Assembly: GCA_023623095.1 (NCBI GenBank)
Contig: JAMNXX010000121.1
Coordinates: 1 to 6,644 of the forward strand
Reading direction: 5' to 3'
From: Bacillota bacterium
Lineage (GTDB): Bacteria > Bacillota > Clostridia > Peptostreptococcales > Thermotaleaceae
DNA length: 6,644 bases
Part shown: positions 5,724 to 6,644 of the stretch, piece after piece
How the letters are laid out: each line of letters starts with the position of its first letter
How positions within the stretch are numbered: the stretch's first letter is position 1
Position numbers and translations under genes: made by a program
The notes under the pieces: generated by a model
Told to the model about the DNA's origin: nothing
Database searches by the model: none
The model's input: the letters and a program-made list of their open reading frames with translations, nothing else

Positions 5724-6491
5724 ATAAATAAAGTAGAAATCTGTGGAGTCAATACCTCAAAACTACCTGTATTGACAAATGCACAGATGAAAGAATTGTT
5801 CGCACGGATTCACCAAGGAGATTTATCAGCAAGAGAAGAATTTATTCAAGGAAACCTCAGATTGGTGCTTAGTGTTATACAGCGTTTCAATAACAGAGGC
5901 GAGCATGTAGATGATTTGTTCCAAGTCGGCTGTATTGGCTTGATTAAGGCAATAGATAATTTTGATTTAAGTCACAATGTAAAATTTTCTACGTATGCGG
6001 TGCCTATGATCATAGGAGAGATTAGACGGTATTTAAGAGATAATAATTCGATAAGAGTAAGCCGTTCTTTAAGGGATACTGCATATAAAGCACTTCAGGT
6101 AAGGGAACAGTTGATTAATAAAAATTCAAAAGAACCCACCATTTCAGAAATTGCAGAAGAATTAAATATGCCCAGGGAAGAGGTCGTATTTGCATTGGAT
6201 GCCATTCAAGATCCCGTATCGTTATTTGAACCGATTTATCATGACAGCGGGGATGCGATCTTTGTAATGGATCAAGTTCGTGATGAAAAGAGCGAAGACG
6301 AAACATGGTTAGAAGGGATTGCATTAAGGGAAGCTTTAACGAAACTTAGCGAGAGGGAGAAACATATTTTAACGCTACGATTTTTTGAGGGAAGAACACA
6401 AATGGAAGTTGCAGAAGAAATTGGAATATCACAAGCGCAAGTTTCAAGATTGGAGAAGACAGCACTGAAGCATATGAGAAAATATATTTAA
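5718..6491 (+). CDS. sigG: Sigma-G, late forespore sporulation sigma factor
   Basis: Sigma-G (257 residues) directs late forespore genes such as those for small acid-soluble spore proteins and germination receptors. The N-terminus INKVEICGVNTSKLPVL is the sigma-G signature and lines up with the B. subtilis start, so the ATG at 5718 with GGAGG (5704-5708) is secure. Region 2 contains NLRLVLSVIQRFNNRGE, DDLFQVGCIGLIKAIDNFDLS and VKFSTYAVPMIIGEIRRYLRD. Region 3 follows with RVSRSLRDTAYKALQVREQL, and FALDAIQDPVSLFEPIY is a characteristic stretch. Region 4 ends in the helix-turn-helix TQMEVAEEIGISQAQVSRLEK. It is preceded by a candidate sigma-F promoter and an occluding leader hairpin, and followed by an intrinsic terminator. 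One residue worth noting is Q44, where B. subtilis has N45, the residue implicated in binding the anti-sigma factor CsfB/Gin. Confidence 0.98.
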   Translation: MHINKVEICGVNTSKLPVLTNAQMKELFARIHQGDLSAREEFIQGNLRLVLSVIQRFNNRGEHVDDLFQVGCIGLIKAIDNFDLSHNVKFSTYAVPMIIGEIRRYLRDNNSIRVSRSLRDTAYKALQVREQLINKNSKEPTISEIAEELNMPREEVVFALDAIQDPVSLFEPIYHDSGDAIFVMDQVRDEKSEDETWLEGIALREALTKLSEREKHILTLRFFEGRTQMEVAEEIGISQAQVSRLEKTALKHMRKYI

Positions 6492-6526
6492 AAAACAAAA
6501 GCAGTTTGATTTGCTTTTGTTTTTTT
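6491..6526 (+). terminator. Intrinsic terminator after sigG
   Basis: ACAAAAGCA (6495-6503) pairs with TGCTTTTGT (6512-6520) around an 8-nt loop. Flanking A and T runs extend the stem, and T continues to 6526. The hairpin begins at the sigG stop codon and closes the spoIIG-sigG transcription unit. Confidence 0.88.
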
Positions 6527-6574
6527 AATGGTTTTGATAGTATACAATTAAGTTCGCAAAAGTAAAAAGGGAAA

Positions 6575-6636
6575 ACCATCGGTAACTCCGAAATGGTAAG
6601 TGACGAGCAAACCAGAAAGGAGTTTTAACCGATGGT
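6575..6636 (+). promoter_or_regulatory. Translation-blocking inverted repeat over next gene's start (possible RNA switch)
   Basis: ACCATCGGT (6575-6583) pairs perfectly with ACCGATGGT (6628-6636), which contains the AUG at 6632. The adjoining AACTCC (6584-6589) pairs with GGAGTT (6619-6624), which contains the Shine-Dalgarno, leaving a 3-nt bulge. The left arm can instead fold locally: ACCATCGG (6575-6582) with CCG (6588-6590) and ATGGT (6593-6597), which would free both signals. A symmetric GAAA/GAAA internal loop and a TGGT/ACCA helix lie inside the long form. I do not recognise it as a named riboswitch class. Confidence 0.5.
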
Positions 6637-6644
6637 CTACTCTA
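6632..6644 (+). CDS. Start of an unidentified gene (3' end outside window)
   Basis: An ATG at 6632 follows a strong Shine-Dalgarno AAAGGAG (6616-6622) at 9 nt, and reads M-V-Y-S before the window ends. Four residues do not allow identification. A -10-like TATACAAT (6541-6548) lies upstream with no convincing -35. The sigG terminator separates this gene from the operon, and its ribosome binding site and start codon are embedded in the inverted repeat at 6575-6636. Confidence 0.5.

Noticed and set aside
6571..6636. Resemblance of ACCGATGG and GTGACGAGCAAACC to parts of the c-di-GMP-I riboswitch
   Set aside because: The conserved core (GACGCAAAGCC and its partners) is absent and the ACCGATGG is explained by the inverted repeat over the start codon.
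6632..6644. M-V-Y-S start recalling the beginning of some IS630-type transposases
   Set aside because: Four residues are far too few and no terminal inverted repeat or TA target duplication can be shown in the window.

Overview
The window comes from an endospore-forming, AT-rich Firmicute, most likely a member of the class Clostridia. It carries the classical division-to-sporulation cluster, with all genes on the + strand: the 3' end of ftsQ/divIB, two tandem DUF881 genes (ylxW/ylxX type), sbp, ftsZ, spoIIGA, sigE and sigG. The first residues of a further gene lie at the right edge. In Bacillus subtilis ftsA sits between sbp and ftsZ. Here it is absent, as in a number of clostridia, and a 221-bp regulatory gap takes its place.

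Layout. Positions 1-2322 are a tightly packed cell-envelope/division operon: ftsQ C-terminal part, DUF881-1, DUF881-2, sbp, with gaps of about 0-11 nt. Positions 2323-2543 hold an apparently complete sigma-H promoter, a candidate sigma-A promoter and a leader hairpin ahead of ftsZ. ftsZ (2544-3635) is followed by a strong intrinsic terminator (3682-3717). A candidate Spo0A/sigma-A type promoter with a long spacer (3770-3802) precedes spoIIGA-sigE (3873-5532). No terminator is visible after sigE. A candidate sigma-F promoter (5643-5671) and a leader hairpin precede sigG (5718-6491), which ends in a second intrinsic terminator (6491-6526). The last 110 bases hold an inverted repeat that can pair across the Shine-Dalgarno and start codon of the next, truncated gene.

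How the genes work together. FtsQ and FtsZ build the division septum. At sporulation onset sigma-H and Spo0A raise FtsZ and spoIIG expression. SpoIIGA in the septal membrane then cleaves pro-sigma-E in the mother cell, and sigma-F in the forespore turns on sigG. The control elements found here are sequence-based inferences, but they fit this known programme.

The genes themselves are well known. The less ordinary material is regulatory: the sigma-H site in front of ftsZ without ftsA, the occluding leader of sigG, and the potentially bistable RNA at 6575-6636. I found no mobile element, CRISPR array, tRNA or rRNA.
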